From NCBI RefSeq assembly GCF_014193675.1, contig NZ_BLXZ01000007.1:1-64000 (forward strand): a stretch of 64,000 nt of DNA, given 5' to 3'. A program made the translations under genes and the position numbers. Origin of the DNA: Geomonas limicola (GTDB lineage: Bacteria > Desulfobacterota > Desulfuromonadia > Geobacterales > Geobacteraceae). The notes under the pieces were generated by a model. The model did not search any database. It was not told where the DNA came from and saw only the letters and a list, made by a program, of their open reading frames with translations. This document shows positions 1 through 8,720 of the stretch, one piece after another. Position 1 is the stretch's first letter, and each line of letters begins with the position of its first letter.

Positions 1-48
1 GGCAGGAGGAATGCGAGTGATTTGGGCAGGTTGTTGAGCTTCAGTCAT
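1..48 (-). CDS. Truncated CDS, N-terminal 16 codons only
   Basis: The window edge cuts this gene, so only the first 16 residues are visible, beginning MTEAQQPAQITRIPPA. The ATG at 46-48 is preceded by a GGGGGAG ribosome site seven bases upstream, and a good sigma-70 promoter lies just before it at 82-109, so the start looks genuine. The peptide is too short to assign a family. What stands out is the control region: a near-perfect inverted repeat covers the -10 element and the ribosome site. Confidence 0.55.
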   Translation of the reverse strand, partial: MTEAQQPAQITRIPPA

Positions 49-53
49 AAAAA

Positions 54-85
54 TACTCCCCCTAACCCGAAGATTAGAGGGAGTA
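54..85 (-). promoter_or_regulatory. Inverted repeat over -10 box and ribosome site
   Basis: Read on the minus strand, two 14-base arms pair with two G-U wobbles around a UUCG tetraloop closed by C-G. The distal arm contains the GGGGGAG ribosome site and is followed by five T and then the ATG. As RNA from an upstream promoter it would resemble an intrinsic terminator. If transcription starts from the promoter at 82-109, the first arm is only partly transcribed and the repeat is better read as a DNA operator. Confidence 0.6.
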
Positions 86-109
86 TACCTTACGTTACGA
101 GTTTTTCAA
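82..109 (-). promoter_or_regulatory. Sigma-70-like promoter for the truncated gene
   Basis: The minus strand carries TTGAAA, a 16-base spacer and TATACT. The -10 hexamer (82-87) overlaps the outer arm of the inverted repeat at 54-85. Transcription would begin near 75, leaving a leader of about 27 bases with the ribosome site. Confidence 0.55.
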
Positions 110-324
110 CACTTTAAGTAAGGGCGTTGCCACCGGGGGCGGTTTTTTTTGTCCGTGAGGGGAGATTTCCTCATCTTTTTTTAACTCCTGCCGAAAAGAA
201 ACTCGACGGCATGATTCCCTTTGTGCCGCTACCTACCACTTGACATATCGGAGCGGCGTGGTTTCATGGCAACTGCCGCGCGGCTCCTTTTAGCGCCAGA
301 TACGCCAGCGAGGGAGAACTTACG

Positions 325-1779
325 ATGACCGCTAAACTTCTCATATTGGACGACGACCACGATATCCTGCTCATGCTGAAAAGCGTCTTTGGCGGCGAAG
401 AGTACGAACTCTTCCTGGAGAGCGAGAGCGAATCGGCCTTGAGGCGCGTGGTTGCCGACCGTCCCAACGTGGCCATCATGGACATCAGCCTGCCGCAGAA
501 ATCCGGGATCGAGGTGCTCAAGGAGGCCAAGAAGATCGACCCGGGGCTCGCGGTCATCATGGCGACCGGCTACAAGACCACCCAGAACGCCATCGAGGCC
601 ATGAAACACGGTGCCTTCGACTACGTCACCAAGCCCTTCGACATGAACAAGCTGAAGGCGGCGGTGAAAAAGGCGCTGGAGTGCAACCTGTTGAGCCGCA
701 AGGTGCGCTACACCCGCGAGCGCCCCAGCGTCGAAGAGGACCTCACCGAAGACCTGATGATCGGCTCCTCGCCGGAGATGATCGAGATCTGGAAAATGGT
801 GGGTACCGTCGCCGATTCCGACGCCACGGTCCTCATCCAGGGGGAGTCCGGCACCGGCAAGGAGCTCCTGGCCCGTGCCATCTACAACAACTCGCGCCGC
901 AAGAACCGCCCCTTTCTGGCGGTGAACTGCGCCGCACTTCCCGAGGCGCTCCTGGAGAGCGAACTGTTCGGTCACGAAAAGGGTGCCTTCACCGACGCAC
1001 ATTCACGGCGCATCGGCAAGTTCGAGCAGTGCAACGGCGGCACCATTTTCCTGGACGAGATCGGCGAGATGAGCCCCACCAACCAGGGGAAGTTCCTGCG
1101 CGTCCTGGAGAACCAGGAGTTCGAGCGGGTAGGGGGGAACGAGACCATCAAGGTCGACGTCAGGGTGATCGCCGCCACCAACCGCAGCCTGTTGAACCAG
1201 GTCAAGGAGAAGGCCTTCCGTATGGACCTCTTCTACCGCCTGCGCGTGGTCAACTTCTTCCTGCCGCCGCTCAGGGACCGGTCCGAGGACATCCCGCTGC
1301 TGGTCGACCTGTTCGTCAGGAAGTTCTCCAAGAAGTACGGCAAAAACATCAAGGGGGTCTCCCCCGAAACCATGGCGCATTTGTGCTCGCACCAGTTCGA
1401 CGGGAACATCAGGGAACTCAAGAACGTGATCAACTCGGCGGTGGTGTTCTGCCGCGGCGACATCCTGGTGCCCGGCGATTTTGAATCCTTCCTGAAGGCC
1501 AAGCCGGGAACCGGCATCAAGGAGGTCGATCTCGAGGCGGCTGGCGACGATTACTACGAGGTATTCTGGAGCATGCTCGAACCGGTTTTCGACGGGATCT
1601 GCCAGAAGAACAAGGGTGCCATCTACGAGAGCGTCAACATGGGGCTCGAGAAGGCGCTCATCCACATGGCGATGGAGAAGAGCAACAACAATCAGGTCTT
1701 CGCGGCCAAGCTCTTGGGGATCAGCCGCAACACCCTGCGCGACCGCCTCGAGCGTTACCGCATCGGAGCCAACGACTAG
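325..1779 (+). CDS. Sigma-54-dependent response regulator (NtrC family)
   Basis: Cytoplasmic transcription activator of 484 residues. A receiver domain (about 1-120) has the acidic pocket LDDDHD and the phosphoacceptor aspartate in VAIMDISLPQ. An AAA+ domain (about 145-380) has Walker A GESGTGKELLARAIY and Walker B GTIFLDEIGEM, and a Fis-type helix-turn-helix closes the protein (GISRNTLRDRLERY). The sigma-54 contact loop reads GAFTDA instead of the usual GAFTGA. A ribosome site GGGAG precedes the ATG. A TTGACA box at 240-245 has only a poor -10 partner. The gene is monocistronic and ends in a strong terminator; the partner kinase is not evident from context. Confidence 0.93.
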   Translation: MTAKLLILDDDHDILLMLKSVFGGEEYELFLESESESALRRVVADRPNVAIMDISLPQKSGIEVLKEAKKIDPGLAVIMATGYKTTQNAIEAMKHGAFDYVTKPFDMNKLKAAVKKALECNLLSRKVRYTRERPSVEEDLTEDLMIGSSPEMIEIWKMVGTVADSDATVLIQGESGTGKELLARAIYNNSRRKNRPFLAVNCAALPEALLESELFGHEKGAFTDAHSRRIGKFEQCNGGTIFLDEIGEMSPTNQGKFLRVLENQEFERVGGNETIKVDVRVIAATNRSLLNQVKEKAFRMDLFYRLRVVNFFLPPLRDRSEDIPLLVDLFVRKFSKKYGKNIKGVSPETMAHLCSHQFDGNIRELKNVINSAVVFCRGDILVPGDFESFLKAKPGTGIKEVDLEAAGDDYYEVFWSMLEPVFDGICQKNKGAIYESVNMGLEKALIHMAMEKSNNNQVFAAKLLGISRNTLRDRLERYRIGAND

Positions 1780-1807
1780 GCTGCCTGAGCGTTGCAGAGA
1801 AACAAAA

Positions 1808-1846
1808 AGAGCCGGAAAGCGACCATGCTTTCCGGCTCTTCTTTTT
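1808..1846. terminator. Rho-independent terminator, bidirectional
   Basis: A perfect 13-base-pair stem (1808-1820 with 1827-1839) with a six-base loop is followed by a T-rich run on the plus strand and preceded by an A-rich run. It can serve both the sigma-54 regulator and the HD-GYP gene converging from the right. Confidence 0.9.
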
Positions 1847-1914
1847 GAATCTTTCGGAAACCCAGCGGAAGGCCCTGCCAGAGGTTCCTTATCCTCAATT
1901 CGGTGAGTACCTCT

Positions 1915-2961
1915 TTAAAGCAGCTTCTTTCCCGCTGCGATTTCCCAGGCCGATTTCGGAATCTCCAGGAACACCTCGACCAGCTTCGGGTCGAACTGGT
2001 GTCCCGAGCAGCGCAACACCTCTTCGCGCACCGCCTCGAAGCAGAGTGCCTTGCGGTACGGACGATCGGAGGTCATCGCGTCCAGGGTGTCCACCAGGGC
2101 GAAGATCCGGGCGCTGATGGGGATCGCCTCGCCTCGTAGCCCATGCGGATAGCCGGCCCCGTCGTAGCGTTCGTGGTGCGACAGCACGAGCTCGGCTGCG
2201 CCGGCGAAGTAGCGGATCCCGGAGAGGATCTCGAACCCGGTGCTCGGATGCTGGCGCATCACTTCCCACTCGGCATCGTCGAGCTTCGCCGGCTTGAGGA
2301 GGATGTTGTCGGAAACGCCGATCTTGCCGATATCGTGCAAGAGCGCCCCCTTGGCAAGGATGGAGCGTCCCCGCTCCTCGATCCCCGCCGCCTCGGCCAA
2401 AAGCTTGGCGTAGGCCATCACCCGTTCGGAGTGGCTCCCCACTTCCTTTTCGCGCGCGTCCAGGGCCCGGATCAGGGCCACCAGGGTGTGTTCGTAGGCC
2501 TGGTTGATCTCGCCCATGACGGTGCGGATCACCTCGGTCTGCTCGCGCACCTTCTGCTCCAGGTTGGCCTGGTATTCCCGGTTTTCCTGGACCAGCCGGC
2601 GCTTCTCCATCACGTTCTTCACGGTGAGGAGCACCCGGTCCAGGTTGAAGGGCTTGGTGATGTAGTCCTCGGCGCCGTGGTGGATGCAGGAGAGGGCGGT
2701 ATCCATGTCGTTGAGGGCCGTGATCATCAGCACCGTGGTGTCCGGTGTGTACTCCTTGATGTCCTTGAGCAGGTCGATCCCCGAACGTCCCGGCATCATG
2801 ATGTCCAACAGGGCCATGTCGAGCTTGGTATGGTTGATGATCTCCAGACCCTCTTCGGCACTGGCTGCCTGGTGGCAGGTATACCCCTCCTTGGAGAGGG
2901 TGATGTTGATGAGATCGCGGATCATCTCCTCGTCATCGGCGATTAGGATGTTTCCTTTCAA
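1915..2961 (-). CDS. Response regulator with HD-GYP phosphodiesterase domain
   Basis: Predicted cyclic di-GMP phosphodiesterase under phosphorelay control, 348 residues. The receiver domain (about 1-120) starts ILIADDEEM and carries its phosphoacceptor in MALLDIMMPG. After a coiled-coil linker, the HD-GYP domain (about 165-345) shows LLHDIGKIG and HHERYDGAGYP, the metal-binding and signature motifs. The start is a TTG at 2959-2961, chosen because AGGAGG lies six bases upstream and because this TTG overlaps the stop of the upstream hybrid kinase. Kinase and phosphodiesterase are therefore translationally coupled and probably act in one pathway. The gene converges on the terminator at 1808-1846. 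Confidence 0.92.
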   Translation of the reverse strand: MKGNILIADDEEMIRDLINITLSKEGYTCHQAASAEEGLEIINHTKLDMALLDIMMPGRSGIDLLKDIKEYTPDTTVLMITALNDMDTALSCIHHGAEDYITKPFNLDRVLLTVKNVMEKRRLVQENREYQANLEQKVREQTEVIRTVMGEINQAYEHTLVALIRALDAREKEVGSHSERVMAYAKLLAEAAGIEERGRSILAKGALLHDIGKIGVSDNILLKPAKLDDAEWEVMRQHPSTGFEILSGIRYFAGAAELVLSHHERYDGAGYPHGLRGEAIPISARIFALVDTLDAMTSDRPYRKALCFEAVREEVLRCSGHQFDPKLVEVFLEIPKSAWEIAAGKKLL

Positions 2962-5279
2962 TGGCTACCTCCTGAAACTTCCGGGCCCGGCTGCAGCGGG
3001 CTTCCGGCCAACGTCTCTTTTACTTTGCTGATGAGTGTGTCACTGGCAAACGGCTTGGGCAGGAAGGGGACTCCCTGCTCCAGGATCTTCTCCAGGCTGG
3101 CCCGGTTTTCGGCATGGCCGGACATGAAGAGGACCTTGAGACCCGGTTTCTTGCGGGTCAGCAGCTCGGCCAGCGTGGGGCCACTCATAAATGGCATCAC
3201 CACGTCGGTGAGCAGCATGTCGATCTGGTTCTGGTTTTCCTCGAAGATCTCCACACCGAGTTCGGGGTCCGTGGTCTCCAGCACCTGGTACCCGCGCTTT
3301 CTCAAGGTATGCACCACCAGGTTCAATACCCCCGGTTCGTCTTCGACCACCAGGATGGTGTGGTTCCCGCGGCTGGGGTCCTCGCTGGCCGGGCGCTTCA
3401 AGGTGTCGGCAGGCTGGTAGACCCGCGGCAGGTAGATGTCGAAGCTGGCCCCCTGGCCGGGTTGGCTGACCACGTCGATGTAGCCGCCGCTTTGCTTTAC
3501 GATGCCGTACACCGTGGCAAGCCCCAGGCCGGTGCCGCGCCCCATCTCTTTCGTGGTGAAAAACGGCTCGAACAGGCGACGCTTCACCTCTTCGCTCATC
3601 CCCTGACCCTGGTCGCGCACCGTTACCCGGACGTAACTTCCGGCAACCGAACCCGGGTGCTGCTGGGTGAAATCCTCGTCGAGCTGGCAGTTCCCCGTCT
3701 CGATGGTGATCCGCCCGCCGTTTTCCGAGGCGTCGCGCGCGTTGACCACCAGGTTCATGATGACCTGCTCGACGTGGCCGGGGTCCATCTTGATGAGTCC
3801 CACCTCCGTCGCGAGTTCTGTCACCAGCTCGATGTGCTCGCCGATCAGCCGACGCAGCATCTTTTCGGCGGATTGCACCTGGGTGTTGATGTTGAGAACC
3901 TTGGGCTCCTGGATCTGGCGTCTGCTGAAGCTCAACAGTTGCCGGGTCAGGTCGGCGGCCCGCTCGCCGGCGCGCAGGATCTGTTCGGCCTCCTTGCGCA
4001 TCGGGGTGCCCGGCTCCAGACCCTTGATGATGAGCGTGCTGTAGCCGTTGATGATGGTCAGCAAGTTGTTGAAGTCATGGGCGATACCGCCGGCCAACTG
4101 CCCGATCGCCTCCATCTTCTGGACCTGGCGCAGGTGGTCCACCGAGAGCTTGCGCTCGGTGATGTCCTCCTTCACCGCCACGAAGTGGGTGATGCGTCCC
4201 TCGGAATTCTTCACCGCCGAGATGCATCCGCTTTCCCAGAAGAGGTCGCCGTTTTTTTTCCGGTTGTGCAACTCGCCGTGCCACTCGCGTCCCGAGCTGA
4301 TGGTCTGCCAGAGGTTCTGGTAAAAGTCCCCCCCCATGGTCCCGGATTTGAGGATGCGCGGGTTCTGACCCACGAGTTCGGTCTCACTGTAGCCGGTCAC
4401 CTCGGCAACGCGCGGGTTCACGTACTCGATGCGCCCGGCAAGATCGGTGATCACGATGGAGACCGGACTCTGTTCGACGGCGCGCCAGAGCTTGCTCAGT
4501 TCCTCCTCGGCCCTCTTGCGTTCGGTAACGTCCAGAAGGGTGCCGATCACGGCGGGTGAGCCGTTTAGCTGGGTCCGGGTACCATTCACCTCCAGTTCGA
4601 TGCGTTGCTGGTCCTGGCGCCTGCCGCGGAAGCTGAAGTGCAGGCTGGTGCTCCCCTGCTGCAGCGGTCGCAGGAACTGGGTGCTGACCCGAATCTGGTC
4701 GTCGCGGGTCACCAGTTCGAGCAGGGACATTTTCTCGGTGAGTTGGTCCTGCCGGTAGCCGAAGACCTCGGCGAACTTGGGGTTTACATAGGTGAAGATG
4801 TCGTCCTGCAGCAAGAAGATGCCCACCAGGGACTGTTCCACAAGGCTCTGGAAACGGGCCTCTGTTGCGGTCAGGGCGTCCTCGGCGAGGTTGCGCTCGC
4901 GACGCACCACGGCCTCGTTCAGTTCCCGCTTGATGGCGGGGACCAGACGGGAAAGATGGTCCTTGATCAGGAAATCGTGTGCCCCTGCGCGCATCGCCTC
5001 GACGGCGACGTCCTCCCCCATCTGTCCTGAGACCATGATGAAGGGGATGTCCACCTCGCGCTCATGCAGCAGCTGCAACGCCGCCAGCCCGCTGAAACGG
5101 GGCATCACCCAGTCCGATACCACGAGGTGCCATCCCCCCTTGTCCAGGGCGAGGCTCATCTCCTCGGCAGTCTCGACGCGCTCGTAACTGGGGGCGAACT
5201 CCTGCAGGAGCTGACGTGCAATCAGGGCTGCATCCTCGGGCGAATCGTCCACGATAAGGATGCGGAGTGCATGTTTCAT
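2958..5279 (-). CDS. Hybrid sensor histidine kinase (REC-PAS-PAS-HisKA-HATPase-REC)
   Basis: Soluble hybrid kinase of 773 residues with no transmembrane segment visible. Domains in order: an N-terminal receiver (about 5-125, pocket IVDDSPED), two PAS domains (about 150-265 and 270-390), a dimerisation domain with the phosphohistidine in GGIAHDFNN, an ATPase domain with N box LVVNARDA and G box [13 protein letters not shown], and a C-terminal receiver (about 650-765, phosphoacceptor in [10 protein letters not shown]). The ATG at 5277-5279 follows GAGGG, and an in-frame start 21 bases upstream lacks such a site. A sigma-28-like promoter lies at 5328-5354. The downstream HD-GYP regulator overlaps by four bases and is the likely output. 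Confidence 0.92.
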   Translation of the reverse strand: MKHALRILIVDDSPEDAALIARQLLQEFAPSYERVETAEEMSLALDKGGWHLVVSDWVMPRFSGLAALQLLHEREVDIPFIMVSGQMGEDVAVEAMRAGAHDFLIKDHLSRLVPAIKRELNEAVVRRERNLAEDALTATEARFQSLVEQSLVGIFLLQDDIFTYVNPKFAEVFGYRQDQLTEKMSLLELVTRDDQIRVSTQFLRPLQQGSTSLHFSFRGRRQDQQRIELEVNGTRTQLNGSPAVIGTLLDVTERKRAEEELSKLWRAVEQSPVSIVITDLAGRIEYVNPRVAEVTGYSETELVGQNPRILKSGTMGGDFYQNLWQTISSGREWHGELHNRKKNGDLFWESGCISAVKNSEGRITHFVAVKEDITERKLSVDHLRQVQKMEAIGQLAGGIAHDFNNLLTIINGYSTLIIKGLEPGTPMRKEAEQILRAGERAADLTRQLLSFSRRQIQEPKVLNINTQVQSAEKMLRRLIGEHIELVTELATEVGLIKMDPGHVEQVIMNLVVNARDASENGGRITIETGNCQLDEDFTQQHPGSVAGSYVRVTVRDQGQGMSEEVKRRLFEPFFTTKEMGRGTGLGLATVYGIVKQSGGYIDVVSQPGQGASFDIYLPRVYQPADTLKRPASEDPSRGNHTILVVEDEPGVLNLVVHTLRKRGYQVLETTDPELGVEIFEENQNQIDMLLTDVVMPFMSGPTLAELLTRKKPGLKVLFMSGHAENRASLEKILEQGVPFLPKPFASDTLISKVKETLAGSPLQPGPEVSGGSH

Positions 5280-5327
5280 CAGTTGCCCTCGCTGCAACAC
5301 ACCCGGAGTAACTGCTTCTCTGACTGC

Positions 5328-5354
5328 TTATCGGTCAGCTGTGAGATTTGTTTA
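5328..5354 (-). promoter_or_regulatory. Sigma-28 (FliA)-like promoter for the kinase/HD-GYP operon
   Basis: On the minus strand TAAACAAA, an 11-base spacer and ACCGATAA match the flagellar sigma-28 consensus (TAAAGTTT, 11 bases, GCCGATAA), with seven of eight bases in the -10 box. The start codon lies about 50 bases downstream. Confidence 0.55.
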
Positions 5355-5516
5355 GTCTAAAAACCCGGAGCTGATGCTCCCGAGGCGGGAAACCTCATTC
5401 AATACTACTAATATTGCCGGAAGATGCTATGGCTGGCCGGCTTTTTTGCTCCGGCAAAGAGGCCGCCGTTACCAGTGCGCCATGAGGGAGCGACGGCTTT
5501 CTCTCCAATAAAATCC

Positions 5517-5543
5517 TTAAGAGACCGCCGTTTCCGCCGATAG
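5517..5543 (+). promoter_or_regulatory. Sigma-28 (FliA)-like promoter for the FliK-like operon
   Basis: TTAAGAGA, an 11-base spacer and GCCGATAG. The -10 box matches the sigma-28 consensus at seven of eight positions and the -35 box is partial. It lies 75 bases before the FliK-like start, in keeping with a flagellar gene. Confidence 0.5.
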
Positions 5544-5618
5544 GTGGAACAGCTACCACTGTGTCCTGCGTGCGCAGCTTGAAGTGACGCTCTCTTACCG
5601 GCAGTCCCGGGAACCGGC

Positions 5619-6569
5619 ATGCTGATAAACGATGAAGTACAACGACAAGTTCTGCCGGTACTGGCCCGTACCACGGTTGCTCCGCCCGTCGAGGTCCAGC
5701 AGCGGGCGGGGACGCAACTGCAGCTCAACCCCGGGCAGCAGGTGAAGGCCGAGATCATCGCAAACCTCCCCAACAACCTCTACCTGGCCCGGGTGGCCGG
5801 CGAACTCTTCAAGCTGGAGATCCCGCTCAACGTGCAGCCGGGGGAAACCCTGGAGATGACCTTCGTTTCGGCGGATCCCAAGGTTACCTTCAACGTGCTG
5901 CGCCCCGAGGTCGGCTCATCGGTCTCCTTGAGTTCGCTCGGTAAGTGGCTGGCCAGCGTGGTCAACGAGGCGCCGTCGCTGCCGCTTTTGCAGGGGACAC
6001 TCCTGGAGAACCCGCTGCAGGGGGCCCCCCTTCTATCGGAACGTCTCAAGGAGGCGCTTGCCCAAGGGGGGCTTTTCTACGAGGCTCACCTGGCGCAGTG
6101 GGCTGCCGGTGGACGCCCCCTGGCGGAAGTCCTCAAGGAACCCCAGGGGAAGCTTTCCCGGCGCCTGAGGGGAGGGGACGAGGGGGACAACGGCACCGCG
6201 GGACCCGGGATCGCGGACAACAGGACGCTCCCGTTCATCAAGGAGCAACTGCACCTGTTGAACGGCGGGGTACTTGCCTGGCGCGGCGAGGCGTGGCCGG
6301 GTCAGGAGATGAATCTGGCGGTGACGGTGCGCGAGGAATCCGGGGAGCGCGAGGTGGAGTCGAATCTCGAGGTAACCCTCCCGCGGCTGGGGCGGGTGGC
6401 GGCGACCCTGCGCCTGACAGCCGAAGGTGTAAAGCTCGAGCTGGTCTGCGATCAGGCAGGTTCGGCCGGGATACTCAAGGGTGGCGCGGCTGAGTTGCGC
6501 GAGGCGCTTTTGGCGCGGGGGCTTTCACTGAACCGCATGGTGGCGAGAGATGCAGAGACGGCCGAATGA
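5619..6569 (+). CDS. FliK-like (YlqG-type) flagellar hook-length control homologue
   Basis: A 316-residue protein with no signal peptide. The N-terminal third is a small beta-rich domain (NPGQQVKAEIIANLP, LEIPLNVQPGETLEMTFV). The C-terminal 80 residues read like the FliK C-terminal domain: EVTLPRLGRVAATLRLT, then LKGGAAELREALLARGLSL. A FlhB-C-terminal homologue overlaps the end by 20 bases, the same order as the Bacillus ylqG-ylqH pair, which supports a role at the flagellar type III export gate. A sigma-28-like promoter lies upstream. The exact function (substrate-specificity switching or a paralogue of it) is inferred. The ATG at 5619 follows a GC-rich leader without a strong ribosome site. 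Confidence 0.7.
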   Translation: MLINDEVQRQVLPVLARTTVAPPVEVQQRAGTQLQLNPGQQVKAEIIANLPNNLYLARVAGELFKLEIPLNVQPGETLEMTFVSADPKVTFNVLRPEVGSSVSLSSLGKWLASVVNEAPSLPLLQGTLLENPLQGAPLLSERLKEALAQGGLFYEAHLAQWAAGGRPLAEVLKEPQGKLSRRLRGGDEGDNGTAGPGIADNRTLPFIKEQLHLLNGGVLAWRGEAWPGQEMNLAVTVREESGEREVESNLEVTLPRLGRVAATLRLTAEGVKLELVCDQAGSAGILKGGAAELREALLARGLSLNRMVARDAETAE

Positions 6570-6843
6570 CCTGAAAAAGGCAGTGGCAATGGCCTACGGC
6601 TCGGACGATGGTGCCCCCCGCGTGGTTGCCAAAGGGAGCGGTGTGACCGCGGAGGCGATCATCTCGCTCGCCCAGGATTCGGGAGTCTACGTACACCAGT
6701 CAGCGGAGCTGGTCAACCTCCTGATGCAGGTCGACCTGGACAGCGAGATCCCGCCGGAACTGTACCAGGCGGTGGCGGAACTGCTCGTGTGGCTCTACTC
6801 ACTGGATGAAAGTAACGGGTACCGTCTGGGGGAAGGGACGTAA
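6550..6843 (+). CDS. FlhB C-terminal-domain homologue (FlhX/YlqH type)
   Basis: A 97-residue stand-alone version of the FlhB/YscU cytoplasmic domain. The stretch LKKAVAMAYGSDDGAPRVVAKG aligns with the region just after the FlhB autocleavage site, here split across two motifs, LKKAVAMAYG and APRVVAKGSG. It is followed by the family's helix-turn pattern ending IPPELYQAVAELLVWLY. The NPTH self-cleavage tetrapeptide is absent, so the product resembles the already cleaved C-terminal fragment. In other bacteria such FlhX proteins can substitute for cleaved FlhB. It overlaps the FliK-like gene by 20 bases, indicating coupled translation. Its position away from other flagellar genes is unusual. Confidence 0.85.
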   Translation: MQRRPNDLKKAVAMAYGSDDGAPRVVAKGSGVTAEAIISLAQDSGVYVHQSAELVNLLMQVDLDSEIPPELYQAVAELLVWLYSLDESNGYRLGEGT

Positions 6844-6939
6844 GGCGTGGGGGCACCCGGGAGTTGCCTCGAAGCGTGTAGAAAAAACGTGGAACGGGAG
6901 AGTTGGGAAGCAGCGCCGGACAGGCTCGTGTCCGAGCAG

Positions 6940-7551
6940 CTACCCGATGTGCACCACCCGTCCCTCGACCGACAGCCGCCCCTGGGCAAAGAGACGCACC
7001 GCTTCGGGATAGATGCGGTGCTCTTCTTTTTGGATGCGCGCCGAGAGGGTCTCTTCGGTGTCTCCCTCGAGGATCGGCACGGCGGCCTGGACGATGATGG
7101 GACCGGTATCGGTGCCGGAATCGACGAAGTGCACGGTGCAGCCGGCGTACTTGGCGCCGTATTCCAGCGCCTGGCGGGCGGCGTGCAGACCGGGGAAGGA
7201 CGGGAGCAGGGCAGGGTGGATGTTCATGACCGCCATCGGGAAGGCGTCGAGGAGCACCTGGGTGATGATGCGCATGAAGCCGGCCATCACCACGAGCTCG
7301 ACCCCGAACTCGCGCAGCGCAGCCACCAGTGCCTCGTCGTAGGCCTCGCGCCCCGAGTAGGCGCGGTGGTCGAGGTGGAGCGCGGGGATACCGGCCTTCT
7401 TCGCGCGCTCCAGGGCGTAGGCGTCGGCCTTGTTGCTTATGACACAGGCTACCCGGCCCGGCAGCTCACCCCGACTGCAGGCATCGATGATGGACTGCAG
7501 GTTGGTGCCGCTGCCGGATACCAGAACGCCGATGTTGAGGAGGTTATTCAT
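6940..7551 (-). CDS. purN: Phosphoribosylglycinamide formyltransferase
   Basis: Third step of purine synthesis: transfers a formyl group from 10-formyltetrahydrofolate to GAR. The 203-residue length is normal. Visible motifs are the N-terminal VLVSGSGTNLQSI phosphate-binding loop, the catalytic Asn-His in NIHPALLPSFPG, and the catalytic aspartate in HFVDSGTDTGPII. It lies 15 bases downstream of purM on the same strand, so the two consecutive-pathway genes form a purM-purN operon read from the promoter at 8642-8670. Confidence 0.97.
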   Translation of the reverse strand: MNNLLNIGVLVSGSGTNLQSIIDACSRGELPGRVACVISNKADAYALERAKKAGIPALHLDHRAYSGREAYDEALVAALREFGVELVVMAGFMRIITQVLLDAFPMAVMNIHPALLPSFPGLHAARQALEYGAKYAGCTVHFVDSGTDTGPIIVQAAVPILEGDTEETLSARIQKEEHRIYPEAVRLFAQGRLSVEGRVVHIG

Positions 7552-7566
7552 GGAGGGCCTAAGGTC

Positions 7567-8613
7567 CTAGACGAGCTCGACGCATTCCTTGCCGGCTTCA
7601 CACTTGACGACTTCGCCGATGTGGAAGGCGGTCTCGTTTAGCCCGGAGAGACGGATCAGGATTTCTTCGGCCTCGCGCTCCGGCACGATGATCACCATGC
7701 CGATGCCGCAGTTGAAGGTGCGGAACATCTCGGACTCCTCGATGTTGCCGCCTTTCTCGATGATCTTGAAGATTTCGGGGACCTGCCAGCTCTCTTTGCG
7801 GATCACCGCCTTGCAGCCGTTGGGGAGAACGCGCGGGATGTTTTCCAAAAGGCCGCCGCCGGTGATGTGGGCGATGCCGTTGATGGTGAAGTCGCGCAAG
7901 AGGTTCAGGATGGAGCGGACGTAGATGCGGGTCGGGGTGAGCAGTTCCTCGGCCACGGTCTTGCCCAGGCTCGGGATCTGGTCGTTGATGTCCATACCCA
8001 TGACATCCAGGATCACCTTGCGGGCCAGCGAGTAGCCGTTACTGTGCAGACCGGAGGAGGCCAGGCCGATCAGGTGGTTGCCCACGGTGATGGAGGAGCC
8101 GTCGATGATGTTCTCGCGCTCGACGACGCCGACGGCGAAGCCGGCCATGTCGTACTCGTCGCCGGAGTAGAAGCCCGGCATCTCGGCGGTCTCGCCGCCG
8201 ATCAGGGCGCAGCCGGCCTGGACGCACCCTTCGGAGACCCCCTTGATGATGGAGGCGCCCTTGGCGGGGTCGAGCTTGGCGGTGGCCAGGTAGTCGAGGA
8301 AGAAGAGCGGTTCGGCGCCCTGGACGATGATGTCGTTCACGCACATGGCAACGAGGTCGATGCCGATGGTGTCGTGGCGGTCGGCCAGGAAGGCGAGCTT
8401 CAGCTTGGTGCCGACGCCGTCGGTGCCGGAGACCAGCACCGGGTGCTTGTACTTGCCGGTGTTGAGGGAGAACAAGCCGCCGAAACCACCGATGTCGGCC
8501 AGCACTTCCGGCCGCGAGGTGGCCTTCACCAGTGGCTTGATCATCTTGACAAACGTGTTGCCGGCATCGATGTCTACACCGGCGTCTTTGTATGTGATTT
8601 TAGTCTCGTTCAA
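7567..8613 (-). CDS. purM: Phosphoribosylformylglycinamidine cyclo-ligase
   Basis: AIR synthetase, fifth step of purine synthesis, closing the imidazole ring with ATP. The 348-residue product begins [19 protein letters not shown] with TTG as start codon (8611-8613). This start is preferred to an ATG 57 bases upstream because GGAGG lies at the right distance and the family's conserved N-terminus starts here. Motifs include the substrate loop [13 protein letters not shown], the metal/ATP-binding [17 protein letters not shown] and the C-terminal [16 protein letters not shown]. It is first gene of the purM-purN operon. Confidence 0.97.
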   Translation of the reverse strand: MNETKITYKDAGVDIDAGNTFVKMIKPLVKATSRPEVLADIGGFGGLFSLNTGKYKHPVLVSGTDGVGTKLKLAFLADRHDTIGIDLVAMCVNDIIVQGAEPLFFLDYLATAKLDPAKGASIIKGVSEGCVQAGCALIGGETAEMPGFYSGDEYDMAGFAVGVVERENIIDGSSITVGNHLIGLASSGLHSNGYSLARKVILDVMGMDINDQIPSLGKTVAEELLTPTRIYVRSILNLLRDFTINGIAHITGGGLLENIPRVLPNGCKAVIRKESWQVPEIFKIIEKGGNIEESEMFRTFNCGIGMVIIVPEREAEEILIRLSGLNETAFHIGEVVKCEAGKECVELV

Positions 8614-8641
8614 GGCAGATCCTCCGATAAAATAAAGGAGA

Positions 8642-8670
8642 AATCTAACGCATGTAGGGGCAAAAGTCAA
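8642..8670 (-). promoter_or_regulatory. Sigma-70-like promoter for purM-purN
   Basis: The minus strand carries TTGACT, a 17-base spacer and TAGATT. Transcription would start near 8634, giving a leader of about 20 bases that contains the GGAGG site of purM. Confidence 0.65.
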
Positions 8671-8683
8671 AGCGAAAAATTTG

Positions 8684-8712
8684 TTTACTTCCCATTGTCC
8701 TTTGCTTATGAT
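8684..8712 (+). promoter_or_regulatory. Sigma-70-like promoter for rimI-pyrK-pyrD
   Basis: TTTACT, a 17-base spacer and TATGAT. The predicted start point (about 8719) falls one or two bases before the GTG of rimI, which implies a leaderless transcript. It is arranged back to back with the purM promoter, leaving only 13 bases between the two -35 boxes. Confidence 0.55.
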
Positions 8713-8720
8713 GCGCTGCA

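Larger units (their letters stand above)
5280..5618. other. Divergent intergenic region with two sigma-28-like promoters
   Basis: No gene is supported here. The interval separates a minus-strand signalling operon from a plus-strand flagellar-type pair and holds a sigma-28-like promoter for each. A GCCGG/CCGGC hairpin (5416-5441) followed by six T could terminate plus-strand transcripts. A further GCCGT/ACGGC inverted pair lies near 5473-5505. A GEMM-type riboswitch was looked for and not found. Confidence 0.5.

Noticed and set aside
1903..2139. Plus-strand ORFs starting near 1845-1903.
   Set aside because: They lie antisense to the end of the HD-GYP gene and directly after a strong terminator, with no ribosome site.
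3114..4559. A 481-codon plus-strand open frame.
   Set aside because: Antisense to the hybrid kinase at 2958-5279, whose motifs are complete. Composition is that of a codon-position shadow.
5280..5618. Possible GEMM-type cyclic dinucleotide riboswitch.
   Set aside because: Fragments such as GGCAAA and GTTACC are present but the conserved core order and stems are not.
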